From Candidatus Iainarchaeum sp. (GTDB lineage Archaea; Iainarchaeota; Iainarchaeia; Iainarchaeales; VGJJ01), in contig JACQJG010000001.1 in the NCBI GenBank assembly GCA_016198125.1, forward strand, positions 1 to 51,666: 51,666 bases of DNA. The letters run 5' to 3'. The translations under genes and the position numbers were made by a program. The notes under the pieces were generated by a model, which worked only from the letters and a program-made list of their open reading frames with translations, was not told the DNA's origin and made no database searches. Positions 1-9,817 of this stretch are shown piece after piece. The first letter of the stretch is position 1, and each line of letters begins with the position of its first letter.

Positions 1-225
1 CAACACACGAGAATGATCTAACCCAGCAAACTGCGGAGAAGTAAAGACAGCCTTAACAACCTGCTCACGAGAAACACCATACACTTTTTCGATTGCATCC
101 ATGCGCGATTTAAATTCATTTTTATCCCAACTTTTCACATGAAGAATAAAGTCAGCGTTATCCAAAAGCAATCCCGCTTGAGACCGCAAAAAACCAAGAT
201 CAACAAGATCAGAAACGGAAAGCAT
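1..225 (-). CDS. Partial CDS running off the window start: MLSVSDLVDLGFLRSQAGLLLDNADFILHVKSWDKNEFKSRMDAIEKVYGVSREQVVKAVFTSPQFAGLDHSRVL...; unknown function, possibly alpha-helical repeat protein
   Basis: Open frame of 75 codons on the minus strand from ATG (cat at 223-225) to the window edge; absent from the ORF track because it has no stop in the window. Confidence 0.6.
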   Translation of the reverse strand, partial: MLSVSDLVDLGFLRSQAGLLLDNADFILHVKSWDKNEFKSRMDAIEKVYGVSREQVVKAVFTSPQFAGLDHSRVL

Positions 226-316
226 GAATCTTTATAGGCATCTCCTAATATAATAATGATTTAGCATTTGGACGCGCTTGAACTCTCCCCCCAGTGAAAT
301 TCTTCAAAGCAGAGTA

Positions 317-1426
317 CTAATCCACTTCAACAATTTTTGGCAGTGGATAGGAAAGCGTCCAGGACATGCTTGTACAATACGCTCCAACATTCTCCACAAC
401 TACCCAATCCTTTGGGTTTATGTGTGCGGTAATAGTAGTCAACTCATCAAATCCCATGAGCGTGGGGCCTGCGAGTTTTACAAGCGCTTTTTTTCCCTTG
501 GACTCGTTTAATACGCGGTACTGAAAACGGTTCAATGTTGAACGCTGGAGCACATTGATGCCTGCGTCCAACACTGCGAAGCGAATGCCGTTCAACTCCT
601 TTACATGGCGTACTTTGCACAGCAATGCCATGGAATGGGATACCATGCAACGCCCGGGTTCAAACACCGCTGTTTTATCCTTCAACAAAAAGCCCACACG
701 ATCCTGAATCAGGTCAACGTATTCCTTCAACGTGTGCCTGGATTCCTGCAAGGCCGTTGCGTCCGGGAAACCCCCTCCAAAATCAATGAACTTCCAATCC
801 CCATCCTGTTCCAGCACACGCACCACGTCATTCAAAAACGCGCCATATTTTTCCAGGGATTCCTGAGTACCCGGGTGCACGTGCAATAATACAGGATTCA
901 AGCCCTTTTCATGGCACTGGGCTCTTGCCAAAGCCAGTTGATCCAAAGAAAAGCCAAACTTTTTCCCGCCAACATTCAAACGCAAGCCCACGTCTAATGA
1001 TTTGGGGGGGTGCGTGCCAAACACGCGTGCAACCAACTCCAAATCAGAAAAAGAATCCAATACAATGAATGCATTCTGGTGCAGGGCCTCGCGCACCTCT
1101 TTGTCTGTTTTGCACGGGCCGTTGAATACTTTAAAGGCCTTAAAGCCCTTGACCAAATCCAATTCCCGTGCAGATGCAACTTCAAAACCAAACCCTTGGC
1201 GTGAAATTTCCTTCAGCACGCTTGGATGCGGATTGGTTTTAACCGAGAAACAGGTTTTTGCCCCAGGAAAAACGCTTTTGACTGCGCGTCCAAAGGATTC
1301 CATGCTTTCCTGCAAGCGCTTGCGGCTTAACACAAAAAAAGGGGTTTCATGCGATTCCGCGGCTTTTAATAAGGTATTGCGCCACCCGGTTGAATGCAAG
1401 CCATTCATGAGAAGTGTTGCAGGCAA
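317..1426 (-). CDS. PLP-dependent (fold type III) decarboxylase, diaminopimelate/ornithine decarboxylase family
   Basis: FFVLSRKRLQESM...FSVKTNPHPSVLKEI PLP-lysine region; DFGGGFPD; EPGRCMV; NVGAYC active-site Cys motif. Confidence 0.88.
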   Translation of the reverse strand: MPATLLMNGLHSTGWRNTLLKAAESHETPFFVLSRKRLQESMESFGRAVKSVFPGAKTCFSVKTNPHPSVLKEISRQGFGFEVASARELDLVKGFKAFKVFNGPCKTDKEVREALHQNAFIVLDSFSDLELVARVFGTHPPKSLDVGLRLNVGGKKFGFSLDQLALARAQCHEKGLNPVLLHVHPGTQESLEKYGAFLNDVVRVLEQDGDWKFIDFGGGFPDATALQESRHTLKEYVDLIQDRVGFLLKDKTAVFEPGRCMVSHSMALLCKVRHVKELNGIRFAVLDAGINVLQRSTLNRFQYRVLNESKGKKALVKLAGPTLMGFDELTTITAHINPKDWVVVENVGAYCTSMSWTLSYPLPKIVEVD

Positions 1427-1492
1427 AACGGTTATAATTTATAACCCTTTTAGCCCTCAAAAGGCAGTATCAGAATTAGAACACGAAGGCCT

Positions 1493-3025
1493 GTGCCCAT
1501 GCCGGAAACTACGCTTAGTGACATTGAAAAAAGCCTTTTACGGCACGTGTACACGCAACGCACAGAACAACTTTTGGAAACTGCAGCCCATGAAAGCAAA
1601 ATGAATGTGGACAGCGTGCGCAGGGCCAGCGCGTGGCTGGAAGAAAAAGACCTTATCAGCGTGCGCGAGGAACGCAAAACAAAATGGCATTTAACACTCC
1701 TGGGCAAAAGCGAACTCGAAAAAGGGGGCCTCATTGAATTGCGCCTTTTGCGCGCCCTTCAACCATTGAAAGGCGCAGGCACCCTGGCAGACGTATCCAA
1801 GGCATTGGCGGCAGATGCAAGCGAATCCAATGCCGCCCTTGGAATCGCGAAACGCAACGCATGGATTACATTGTCAAAAAAAGAAAACCAGGTGCTCCTG
1901 CAGGAAACCGGTTTGGGGGAAAACGCATTGAAAGGCGTTTACGCACCCCAACAGGCATTGGAACGCGTGGCACGCCAGGAAGACCTTTCTTCCAGCGAAG
2001 AAGGAACTGCAAACGATTTGTCAAAACGCGGGCTCATTGAAAAAATTGAAACCACGCAGCGCTTTCTCTCCATTACCACCACTGGATTCAAGGCCGCTGA
2101 ACAATTAACAAACTCGAACCAGAAAGAAATCAACGTACTGGACGCGCAAACGCTTAAAACACGCGCATGGAAAAATACGCCCTTCAAAAAATACAATCTT
2201 GCAGACCCGGTTCCAACCCTTTTTGCAGGAAAAAGACAGCCCTACATTCAATTCCTGGAACACATTCACCAGTACCTGCTCGTAAAAGGATTCAAAGAAA
2301 TGAAAGACCCGCTTGTAACCACGGAATTCTACAACTTTGACGTGTTATTTCAACCCCAAAACCACCCTGCACGACAGTGGACAGACACATACCAACTAAA
2401 AGAACCCGCTACAGGAAAATTGCCCGGCAGAAAAATCGTGCAAGCCATTAAAAATGCCCACGAAACCGGGGGAAAAGCCCCCAGCAAAGGATGGGGGTAC
2501 AAATGGAATGAAGGCATTGCCCAACGCCTAATGCCCGTGGCGCATGGAACTGCGCACTCTGCAAGAACGCTCACAGAAGGCATTGAAATTCCGGGCAAAT
2601 ACTTTACCATTGCACGCGTGTACAGGCCTGATGTGCTGGACGCCACGCACCTCATTGAATTCAATCAGCTGGACGGATTCATTGCGGGAAAAGACCTTTC
2701 GTTCCGCGACCTGCTTGGAACGTTAAAAGAATTCGCGGTTGAAATCGCCCATGCGGAGAAAATAAAATTTCTCCCGGACTATTACCCGTTCACAGAACCT
2801 TCGGTGCAGTTGAACGCATTACACCCTGAACTTGGTTGGATTGAACTTGGAGGCGCCGGCATGTTCAGACCGGAAATCATGGAAAACCTTGGCATCAACG
2901 CCCAGGCAATCGCATGGGGCCTGGGAATAGACCGGCTGGCCATGTTCAAACTTGGCATCAACGATATAAGATACTTGTTCGCAGAAGACCTGAACTGGCT
3001 GCGCGCACAACCTTTGGGAGTGTAA
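1493..3025 (+). CDS. pheS: Phenylalanine--tRNA ligase alpha subunit
   Basis: Class II aaRS motifs (HPARQWTDTYQL, GTAHSARTL, GIDRLAMFKLGINDIRYLF); immediately followed by pheT. Confidence 0.95.
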   Translation: MPMPETTLSDIEKSLLRHVYTQRTEQLLETAAHESKMNVDSVRRASAWLEEKDLISVREERKTKWHLTLLGKSELEKGGLIELRLLRALQPLKGAGTLADVSKALAADASESNAALGIAKRNAWITLSKKENQVLLQETGLGENALKGVYAPQQALERVARQEDLSSSEEGTANDLSKRGLIEKIETTQRFLSITTTGFKAAEQLTNSNQKEINVLDAQTLKTRAWKNTPFKKYNLADPVPTLFAGKRQPYIQFLEHIHQYLLVKGFKEMKDPLVTTEFYNFDVLFQPQNHPARQWTDTYQLKEPATGKLPGRKIVQAIKNAHETGGKAPSKGWGYKWNEGIAQRLMPVAHGTAHSARTLTEGIEIPGKYFTIARVYRPDVLDATHLIEFNQLDGFIAGKDLSFRDLLGTLKEFAVEIAHAEKIKFLPDYYPFTEPSVQLNALHPELGWIELGGAGMFRPEIMENLGINAQAIAWGLGIDRLAMFKLGINDIRYLFAEDLNWLRAQPLGV

Positions 3026-3028
3026 AAA

Positions 3029-4699
3029 ATGCCCACCATTGAACTGGACTTAAAAGACCTGGAAAAACTGGCAAGAAAAAAAATCCCGCACACGCGCCCG
3101 GCACTCGACGATTTGGTCATGCTTGTAAAAGGAGAAGTGGACGCACTCCAAGGCTCCGCGCTCCGCCTGGATTTAAAAGACACAAACAGGCCAGACCTGT
3201 TGAGCGCAGAAGGCATTGCACGGGAATTGCGCGCGCGCCTCGGCACAGAAAAAGGCATTCCCGCGTACAAAACCATCAAAGGAAAAAACGAAATCACCAT
3301 TGAAAAAACAGTTGAAAAGGCGCGGCCCTTTATTGCATGCGGAATTGCACGCAACATCAAAATCACTGAACCTGTACTCACGCAATTCATTCAACTGCAG
3401 GAAAAAATAGGCACAACCTTTGGAAGGCGCAGAAAAGAAACCGGCATTGGATTGTACGACTGGGATAAAATGACCCCCCCACTCAAATACCTTGGGGTAA
3501 AGCCTGCAGCTGTAAAATTCGCCCCGCTCTCCTTTGAAACACCGATGACATTGAAAGAAATCCTTGAAAAACACCCCAAAGGCATGGAATTTGCACACCT
3601 GGTGCAAGACAAAGAATACTACCCCCTGCTCGTGGATGCAGCAGGAGAGGTGTGCTCCTTCCCCCCCATCATCAATTCCAATCACACCGGAAAAGTAACC
3701 TCCGACACGAAAAACATTTTCGTGGAAGTGACCGGGCACCAGTGGAAAACCGTGAACACTGCACTTAACGTAATGCTCATGGCGCTCGCAGACCGCGGGG
3801 CAGGCATTGAAACCCTGACCGTTCACTTTCCAAGAACCCCTGCATACCCAAAAAAAAGCATGGTGACCCCCACATTTGAAACCGAAACAATTGAATTAGA
3901 CTTGGACTTTGTACGCACGTGGAGCGGCCTACATTGGACACCCAAGCACGTGCTCGCATTGCTCGAAAAAAGCCGCATGAAAGGAACCCTGCATGGAAAC
4001 AAGGTGCACGTTACCTATCCCGCGTACCGCCAGGACGTTTTGCATGCCGTGGATGTAATTGAAGACCTGCTCATCTCAAGCGGCTTCAACGAAATTCCAT
4101 TACACTACCCTGCATTGAGCGTTGCCGGAAAAGAAAATGCACACCATCAAATAGAACGCATGGTGCGCGATGCATGCACGGGCATGGGCATGCAGGAAAT
4201 CATGACCTTCACTCTTACCTCAAGGGAAAAACAAGAAACGCACATGAACATGGAACCGCAGCACTTGGTTGAAATTGCAAACCCCAAGAGCATGAACCAC
4301 CACGTGCTGCGCGCGCGCCTAATCCCTGAAATGCTTGCATTTCTTGCACAAAACAAGAACGCGGCATACCCCCAGCGCGTGTTTGAAATAGGCCGAACCA
4401 TAGAATTGAATGCAGCGTATGAAAACGGCGTGCGCGAGCACAAGAAAGTATGCCTTGCACTCACCAAAGACGCGTGCAATTACACGGAAATAAAAACCCA
4501 CTTTGAAACCCTTGCAAAACTCCTGCAATGGAATGTGCACTACCACGCACACGATACTCCTTACTTTATTCCAGGACGAAGCGTTGAATTGAGGGCAGGG
4601 AACTGCGAAGGAGTCATGGGAGAAATCCACCCCCGGATACTTGAAAAATTTGGACTGGAAAAGCCCGTTGTCCTTGTGGAAATGGAGGTTGGAGAGTAA
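3029..4699 (+). CDS. pheT: Phenylalanine--tRNA ligase beta subunit (archaeal type)
   Basis: B3/4-B5 type sequence (DTNRPDLLSAEGIARELRA; LPLVDAAGEVCSFPPIINSNHTGKVT), 3 bp after pheS. Confidence 0.95.
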   Translation: MPTIELDLKDLEKLARKKIPHTRPALDDLVMLVKGEVDALQGSALRLDLKDTNRPDLLSAEGIARELRARLGTEKGIPAYKTIKGKNEITIEKTVEKARPFIACGIARNIKITEPVLTQFIQLQEKIGTTFGRRRKETGIGLYDWDKMTPPLKYLGVKPAAVKFAPLSFETPMTLKEILEKHPKGMEFAHLVQDKEYYPLLVDAAGEVCSFPPIINSNHTGKVTSDTKNIFVEVTGHQWKTVNTALNVMLMALADRGAGIETLTVHFPRTPAYPKKSMVTPTFETETIELDLDFVRTWSGLHWTPKHVLALLEKSRMKGTLHGNKVHVTYPAYRQDVLHAVDVIEDLLISSGFNEIPLHYPALSVAGKENAHHQIERMVRDACTGMGMQEIMTFTLTSREKQETHMNMEPQHLVEIANPKSMNHHVLRARLIPEMLAFLAQNKNAAYPQRVFEIGRTIELNAAYENGVREHKKVCLALTKDACNYTEIKTHFETLAKLLQWNVHYHAHDTPYFIPGRSVELRAGNCEGVMGEIHPRILEKFGLEKPVVLVEMEVGE

Positions 4700-5235
4700 T
4701 GCCGCCCATACGGGGAAAAAGACCCGGTTTGGCGGGTTTTCTTTCCGGCATGTTTAATACATATACCCGCCGCGCCCTTCAAAACCGCGCACGCCCGCGC
4801 CCTGTTCATCCCGGGACAAGAACAGGAGAGGAATTCCGCGAACGAACACGCAGAACAGTGGAAAGAGAAGGAAAAAGATTTGTTGGGCGTGCCCTCCCTG
4901 CACGCGCTGGGAGCAGAGGACCTGCGCCATTCGAAGCGCGCATTGAAATCAACGAAGAAGGCGTATTGCATGAAGAACGCATTCCACGCGAACGCATCAA
5001 CGAAATACGCTTTGCACTGGCCCAACACGGGTTTGAAAAAGTACTTCCAGGCATTGAAGAACACCACCCCCTGCTTGCAGGCGTGCTGTCAAACCCTGAA
5101 GTATTGGAAAGCTTTATGCGCAGCATCCGCAATGAACAAATCCGATATAAATTGCGTGAAGAACTTGCACGCCAGAAAACCCCGTATGGAAAAGCCAATG
5201 TGTTGCTCACCTTCATTGAACGGTTCGCACACTGA
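4699..5235 (+). CDS. Hypothetical basic protein, translationally coupled to pheT
   Basis: ATG overlaps the pheT stop; Arg-rich N-terminus; no family recognised. Confidence 0.6.
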   Translation: MPPIRGKRPGLAGFLSGMFNTYTRRALQNRARPRPVHPGTRTGEEFRERTRRTVEREGKRFVGRALPARAGSRGPAPFEARIEINEEGVLHEERIPRERINEIRFALAQHGFEKVLPGIEEHHPLLAGVLSNPEVLESFMRSIRNEQIRYKLREELARQKTPYGKANVLLTFIERFAH

Positions 5236-5255
5236 ATAAATTCATGTAAAACAAA

Positions 5256-6620
5256 TCACGAAAAAAACCCTTTCAATGAAACCTGCTTTTCAGGATGGGA
5301 AATGAGCGGTTGAACATCCACGGGCACTTCAGCAGGCTCTTTTATTGAAACAGGGCCTTTGGCCTCGTTCACAAGGGACTGCACTTTCTTTGTTTCAGGC
5401 TTTGAATCCAACAAAAATGCGACCTCGTCTTCATTCAAGTCAAAATACTTGACCAATGCCACGGCAGTTGAACGGTTTTGCATAAGCATCTTAAGAAACG
5501 CCAAATCTGAAGAAAGGACCGTGCGCACCGAAGCATGGGTTTTGCCCCCCACTTTTTTTGCCAAATCCTTTCTTAATTTGCGCACGCCCATGGAACCCGA
5601 AAGCTGGCGCAAGAGGGAAGGAAACTGGTACGCCACAAACCCGTGCACTTCTTCCCTGGTTTTAACATTCACGCTGCCCGCAAGCTCTGCGCTGTACCGC
5701 ATGAAACCATACTGCTGCCTGCGCATGATGCGGCCGTCAAATACATCCGCTTTAGATAACTGGTCCCACGCCAACGCATGATCGTCCACGTTCTGGTAAT
5801 GCCGCGGAAGGTTTTCCTCCAGCCATTTTTTCAGCAAGTCATGTTCCACTTCCGAACGAAAACGCAGGGCACGCGCCTCACCCAGAGAACGCGCCCGCAA
5901 AAGCCCCCGAATGACTGAAAAAATGTTTTCACTGCGCTCACGGCCTCCCGCCAAACTCACATCTTCCAGCACAATCTTTCCATACAACAGGGAAACCATT
6001 TGCGCGTCCAACAACGCTGCACGCAAATCCCCTCCGCAATTTTTTGCAAGCCGGGTTACAGATTCCACATCATAATCTACTTTCATGGAATCGCACACTT
6101 CGCGCAACACTCTGGCAATGGAAAGATAGTTTACTTTTGAAAAACCCACCAATTCACACGCACTCCTCAAAGGCGCCAAGCGCTTGTCCGCGTAAATGTC
6201 ATTGGCAGTCAACAACAGGGGATTGCGCGCTTCCTTTATAACCCCCAAAAGGGCTTGAATGCCGCCCTTGTCTTCCCGGCCTTGAATGCCGTCCACTTCA
6301 TCCAAGACCACCAAACGCAAGCCGCCTACAAGACCGGCGTTAAACGCCGCGCCGCCCACCAAACGCTCAACCACATCCTTGGTGCGAAAATCCGAGGCAT
6401 TCAACTCAAAAACAGTCCACTTCATGTGCCGGGCAAAAAGATGGGCCAATGTTGTTTTCCCAGTGCCCGTGGGGCCGTGCAATAACAAGGGCTTACGCAT
6501 TTTTCCATTCTGCCAGTCCAACGCCCACTGTTTGACGGTTTTAACGGCCTCGGCATTGCCGCAAAACGCGTCCAATGATGCAGGAGCAAAACGCTCCACC
6601 CACAACAACGATTCGGACAT
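5256..6620 (-). CDS. rfcL: Replication factor C large subunit
   Basis: WVERFAPASLDAFCGN, Walker A GPTGTGKTT, LDEVDGIQGREDKGG, C-terminal PIP-like SLKGFFS. Confidence 0.93.
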   Translation of the reverse strand: MSESLLWVERFAPASLDAFCGNAEAVKTVKQWALDWQNGKMRKPLLLHGPTGTGKTTLAHLFARHMKWTVFELNASDFRTKDVVERLVGGAAFNAGLVGGLRLVVLDEVDGIQGREDKGGIQALLGVIKEARNPLLLTANDIYADKRLAPLRSACELVGFSKVNYLSIARVLREVCDSMKVDYDVESVTRLAKNCGGDLRAALLDAQMVSLLYGKIVLEDVSLAGGRERSENIFSVIRGLLRARSLGEARALRFRSEVEHDLLKKWLEENLPRHYQNVDDHALAWDQLSKADVFDGRIMRRQQYGFMRYSAELAGSVNVKTREEVHGFVAYQFPSLLRQLSGSMGVRKLRKDLAKKVGGKTHASVRTVLSSDLAFLKMLMQNRSTAVALVKYFDLNEDEVAFLLDSKPETKKVQSLVNEAKGPVSIKEPAEVPVDVQPLISHPEKQVSLKGFFS

Positions 6621-6658
6621 GCAAAAAATAGAGGTTGAAAAGAATTAAAAAGTGACCA

Positions 6659-7039
6659 TTAAAATATTTCCGCGTGCTCGTTTGAAGTTCCTTTTAATTT
6701 TTGCAGGCGCTCGCGCAGTAATTGGGCGTTGGACTTCATGTGCGCGCCCATTTCCGCGTGGCCAAAACGCACGCCTTTATTCTCATGCGCTGCGGCTGCA
6801 GCGCTGGGCAAGGGACCATCCTTGGAAGGACGCTCCATTAAGGCCTGCGCCTGTTCCGCTGGAACATCCTTTTCACCCGTCAAAGGAAGGCCTGCCGTGC
6901 GGCCATTCAAGCGCTTGCGCAACGCATTAATCTCATCAATGGGCCCTTCTTCCAGGGGGCCTGCATACCTGCACCTGGAACACTGCTCTTTTCCAAGAGA
7001 AGAACGAAAATCCATGCCCGCACAGTTCGGGCAATACTT
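6659..7039 (-). CDS. Zinc-ribbon hypothetical protein
   Basis: MKYCPNCAGMDFRSSLGKEQCSRCRYAG: two CxxC knuckles; start set at the internal Met. Confidence 0.65.
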   Translation of the reverse strand, partial: KYCPNCAGMDFRSSLGKEQCSRCRYAGPLEEGPIDEINALRKRLNGRTAGLPLTGEKDVPAEQAQALMERPSKDGPLPSAAAAAHENKGVRFGHAEMGAHMKSNAQLLRERLQKLKGTSNEHAEIF

Positions 7040-7133
7040 CATCTTCAAAACGTAATCATCCCGTGCAAACAATGACACGCACCGCATATTTAAGGATTAC
7101 CGGCAACCAACCCTCAAAACCTCTTTTAAATTA

Positions 7134-7367
7134 TTGAAGAAGAATTTCAAGGTGAAGAAACGCGTAATATTTTCTGCCCATGCCATTCAACGCATGACTC
7201 AAAGGTCGATTCGCATCCCCCAAGTCATTGAAGCAATAGACGCCCCCGACCAAATACGTCATACCCATCAAGAGCGAAAAATTGCAGTAAAATGGGTATC
7301 AAACAGAAAAGTACACGTAGTTTATAAAGAAGAATCCGTGACAATTATAGTAATAACAGTGTATTAG
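7134..7367 (+). CDS. DUF4258-like small protein (toxin-like)
   Basis: FSAHAIQRMTQRSI...KIAVKWVSNRKVHVVYKEESVTIIVITVY; TTG start; abuts the next ORF. Confidence 0.7.
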   Translation: MKKNFKVKKRVIFSAHAIQRMTQRSIRIPQVIEAIDAPDQIRHTHQERKIAVKWVSNRKVHVVYKEESVTIIVITVY

Positions 7368-7583
7368 GTGAATCGCATGAAAATCGTTTACGACAAAGAA
7401 GCTGACGCGGCCTACATTTACCTTAAGACCAAAATACAACGAGGAGAGGTAAAAAAAACCAAGCCCCTCAATGAGAACATCCTCTTAGATCTTGACGCAA
7501 AGAACAAAATCATAGGCATTGAAATACTCTCTGCAAGCAAAATCGTGCCTAAACAAACCGTGGCCGAACTTCAAACCCGGTAG
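7368..7583 (+). CDS. DUF2283-family small protein
   Basis: MKIVYDKEADAAYIYL...ENILLDLDAKNKIIGIEILSAS is the DUF2283 signature. Confidence 0.85.
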   Translation: MNRMKIVYDKEADAAYIYLKTKIQRGEVKKTKPLNENILLDLDAKNKIIGIEILSASKIVPKQTVAELQTR

Positions 7584-7594
7584 TTTTGGGATTC

Positions 7595-9817
7595 TTATTT
7601 TGTTCCCATCCACGCAAACACGTATTGGGCAATGCGCGTGTCCATCCACGCCAGGGCTTCCAACAGCGAAGCACTCTCTGTTTTGGGCGGAGCAGAAATG
7701 ACTGTTATGTTCACAAGGCCCTTGGACGCGGCCAGCACTTCCGTGCTTTCATCCAACGCCACCCCTGAAACTGCATAACTCCCAACACGCAGTGCAGGCA
7801 TTTCAAGCGCAGGAAGAGAAGGATTCGAAGAACCTGTGAAGGCCAGTCGAATGGAACGGTCGGTTGAAAGCGCTAACAGGGTTTCTACTTGCCCAACGGT
7901 AAACGAATGGGGTTGCACTTCTCCATTCTTTTCCACGCGCACCTCAAATGATTTTACCTTGTCAAATCCCTGGAATGCAGGAATGCGTGCACACAAAGGT
8001 ATGGACAACCCTTCTTCAACCACCAGTGGATTACTTACAGGCTGAGGCGATGGACCTGTTTCAGAACAGGATCCCAACACGATTTCAGGCAAACTTTCTT
8101 TATCAATGCCTCCCCCTTCCTCTGTTTCAGGCCCGCCTGACTCAGGCTTTTCCGAATCAGAAGAAACTGAAGAAGGCTCTGCTGGACTGCGTGCAAGCGT
8201 AATGCTGGGATTGAACTTTTTTTTGGAAACCGCGTCCAAACCATAATTCAACACTTTAATGTACCCGGCATGGGGGCCTGTTTGCGCGTCCTGTACAAAG
8301 CCCCCAAAAAAAGCGGGTTGGCCGTACAACCGTTCGTACTCTGCATTCAATGCCTTTCCCACTTTGCTGTTGGCAAACGCAATGGCACTGACCTGACTGC
8401 GGTTTTGGTACAAGGCCTCGACATCTGCAGGAGTCACGCCTGCTTCCGGGCTGGCTTCCGCCCAATCAATCAACGCTTGCTTGGTGCGCGGACCCATGAC
8501 CCCATCAACAAACAAATGTTCATCTTCTGCTGGAAGTGTACCATACGCCCATGGGTTTCCAATTCCCGGCACTTGGCGTTTTTCCAGCACGCTGGCCAGC
8601 TTCCATTGCTCGAATGCACTCAAAGGCTTTCCAACGCCCTGATTGTATGAAGAAGCGTCCACTACAAAGCGCTCCAGCGACCCTTTGGACAAGGGCACGT
8701 GGCCAGCGGCAGCAATATAGGCATCTACATAGGAATCATTGGACTGCACCAGCAATTCCGCGGCCTTTCTCCCTCCGGCCTCTGTTCGAATCAAATCATC
8801 CGTTGCATCCAAGGAAAGCTTTTCACTTGCAGACACGTCTTGCAAGTAACCATCTTCTCCTGCAGCCGCGTTCAACAATGCACGTTTTTCCTCTGTTGTC
8901 AAGCGGTTCAACAGCGTGTTTGCAGTTTCCCGGTTAATCTCATATGGCCCCGTAGTGCGCACCTGGCCGCGCAAAAAAGGAGTATTCCATGCCAGACTTT
9001 CCTTGAAATTCTGAAAGCCAGTACCGGAACCTGTTTCCTTGAACTTAATGCCGTCCATCAAGGCATCTGAATATGCGTTCAACGCTTCCGGAGAAACTTC
9101 GGGGGGCGAGGGCTGAACAGCCTGCACGGGTTTTGGAGGTTCTTTGTATTCTTCAACCAGGCGTACATCATACGACGCGCGCGTTCCAGTGAGTGCACCA
9201 AACGTAGGTTGAAAACCTGCCCCGGTTTCAGTTTTGGATACAAACCCTGCACTTTCCGGACGCACGTCCACGTGGACATGTCCATCCGCATAGGCAATAA
9301 GGCCTCCAAACCCAACAGTTTCTGCGGCGCGAAAAACCGTTTCAATGGGAAGCACGCTTCCATCCTTTCGCACCGCTCTCACGTCCACTGCACGCCCAAA
9401 AATGTGCTGGCTGTTCTCCTCGCCTTTAATCAAGGCATTGTATGCTTCATTACGGTACCCGCTGTTGATTAACAGGAAAATTTCCTGGGACGGACCAATA
9501 ACCTGGGATTGCTCGCGCTGGTTCAATTCCAAGCGCAACAACTCCAATGCATCCACGAGTTTGGGGTCAATGATGATTTTCGTGTTGCGCAACGCGTTTT
9601 GCTGGGCTGATGCCAAACCCTGAAGGGAATGCTGGCGTCCAAACTCCTGCACGTTAAAATGAGGGGAAGGCCTTTCATTGGACATCAGAGCAGGGCCTTT
9701 ATAGTCAATGGAATAATGCCAGACTCCTTGAACGTCTTTGATAGGCGGCGGGAGTTGGGCATGCGCACTTGAAAGGAAAAAAACCAACAACAGGAATACG
9801 CACAGCGCCTTGTTCAT
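7595..9817 (-). CDS. Secreted M15-type zinc peptidase-like protein with peptidoglycan-binding-like segment and C-terminal Ig-like region
   Basis: Signal peptide MNKALCVFLLLVFFLSSAHA; INSGYRNEAYN, SQHIFGRAVDVRA, YADGHVHVDVR (M15 zinc-ligand pattern); LFVDGVMGPRTKQALIDWAEAS (PG-binding-like). Confidence 0.8.
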   Translation of the reverse strand: MNKALCVFLLLVFFLSSAHAQLPPPIKDVQGVWHYSIDYKGPALMSNERPSPHFNVQEFGRQHSLQGLASAQQNALRNTKIIIDPKLVDALELLRLELNQREQSQVIGPSQEIFLLINSGYRNEAYNALIKGEENSQHIFGRAVDVRAVRKDGSVLPIETVFRAAETVGFGGLIAYADGHVHVDVRPESAGFVSKTETGAGFQPTFGALTGTRASYDVRLVEEYKEPPKPVQAVQPSPPEVSPEALNAYSDALMDGIKFKETGSGTGFQNFKESLAWNTPFLRGQVRTTGPYEINRETANTLLNRLTTEEKRALLNAAAGEDGYLQDVSASEKLSLDATDDLIRTEAGGRKAAELLVQSNDSYVDAYIAAAGHVPLSKGSLERFVVDASSYNQGVGKPLSAFEQWKLASVLEKRQVPGIGNPWAYGTLPAEDEHLFVDGVMGPRTKQALIDWAEASPEAGVTPADVEALYQNRSQVSAIAFANSKVGKALNAEYERLYGQPAFFGGFVQDAQTGPHAGYIKVLNYGLDAVSKKKFNPSITLARSPAEPSSVSSDSEKPESGGPETEEGGGIDKESLPEIVLGSCSETGPSPQPVSNPLVVEEGLSIPLCARIPAFQGFDKVKSFEVRVEKNGEVQPHSFTVGQVETLLALSTDRSIRLAFTGSSNPSLPALEMPALRVGSYAVSGVALDESTEVLAASKGLVNITVISAPPKTESASLLEALAWMDTRIAQYVFAWMGTK

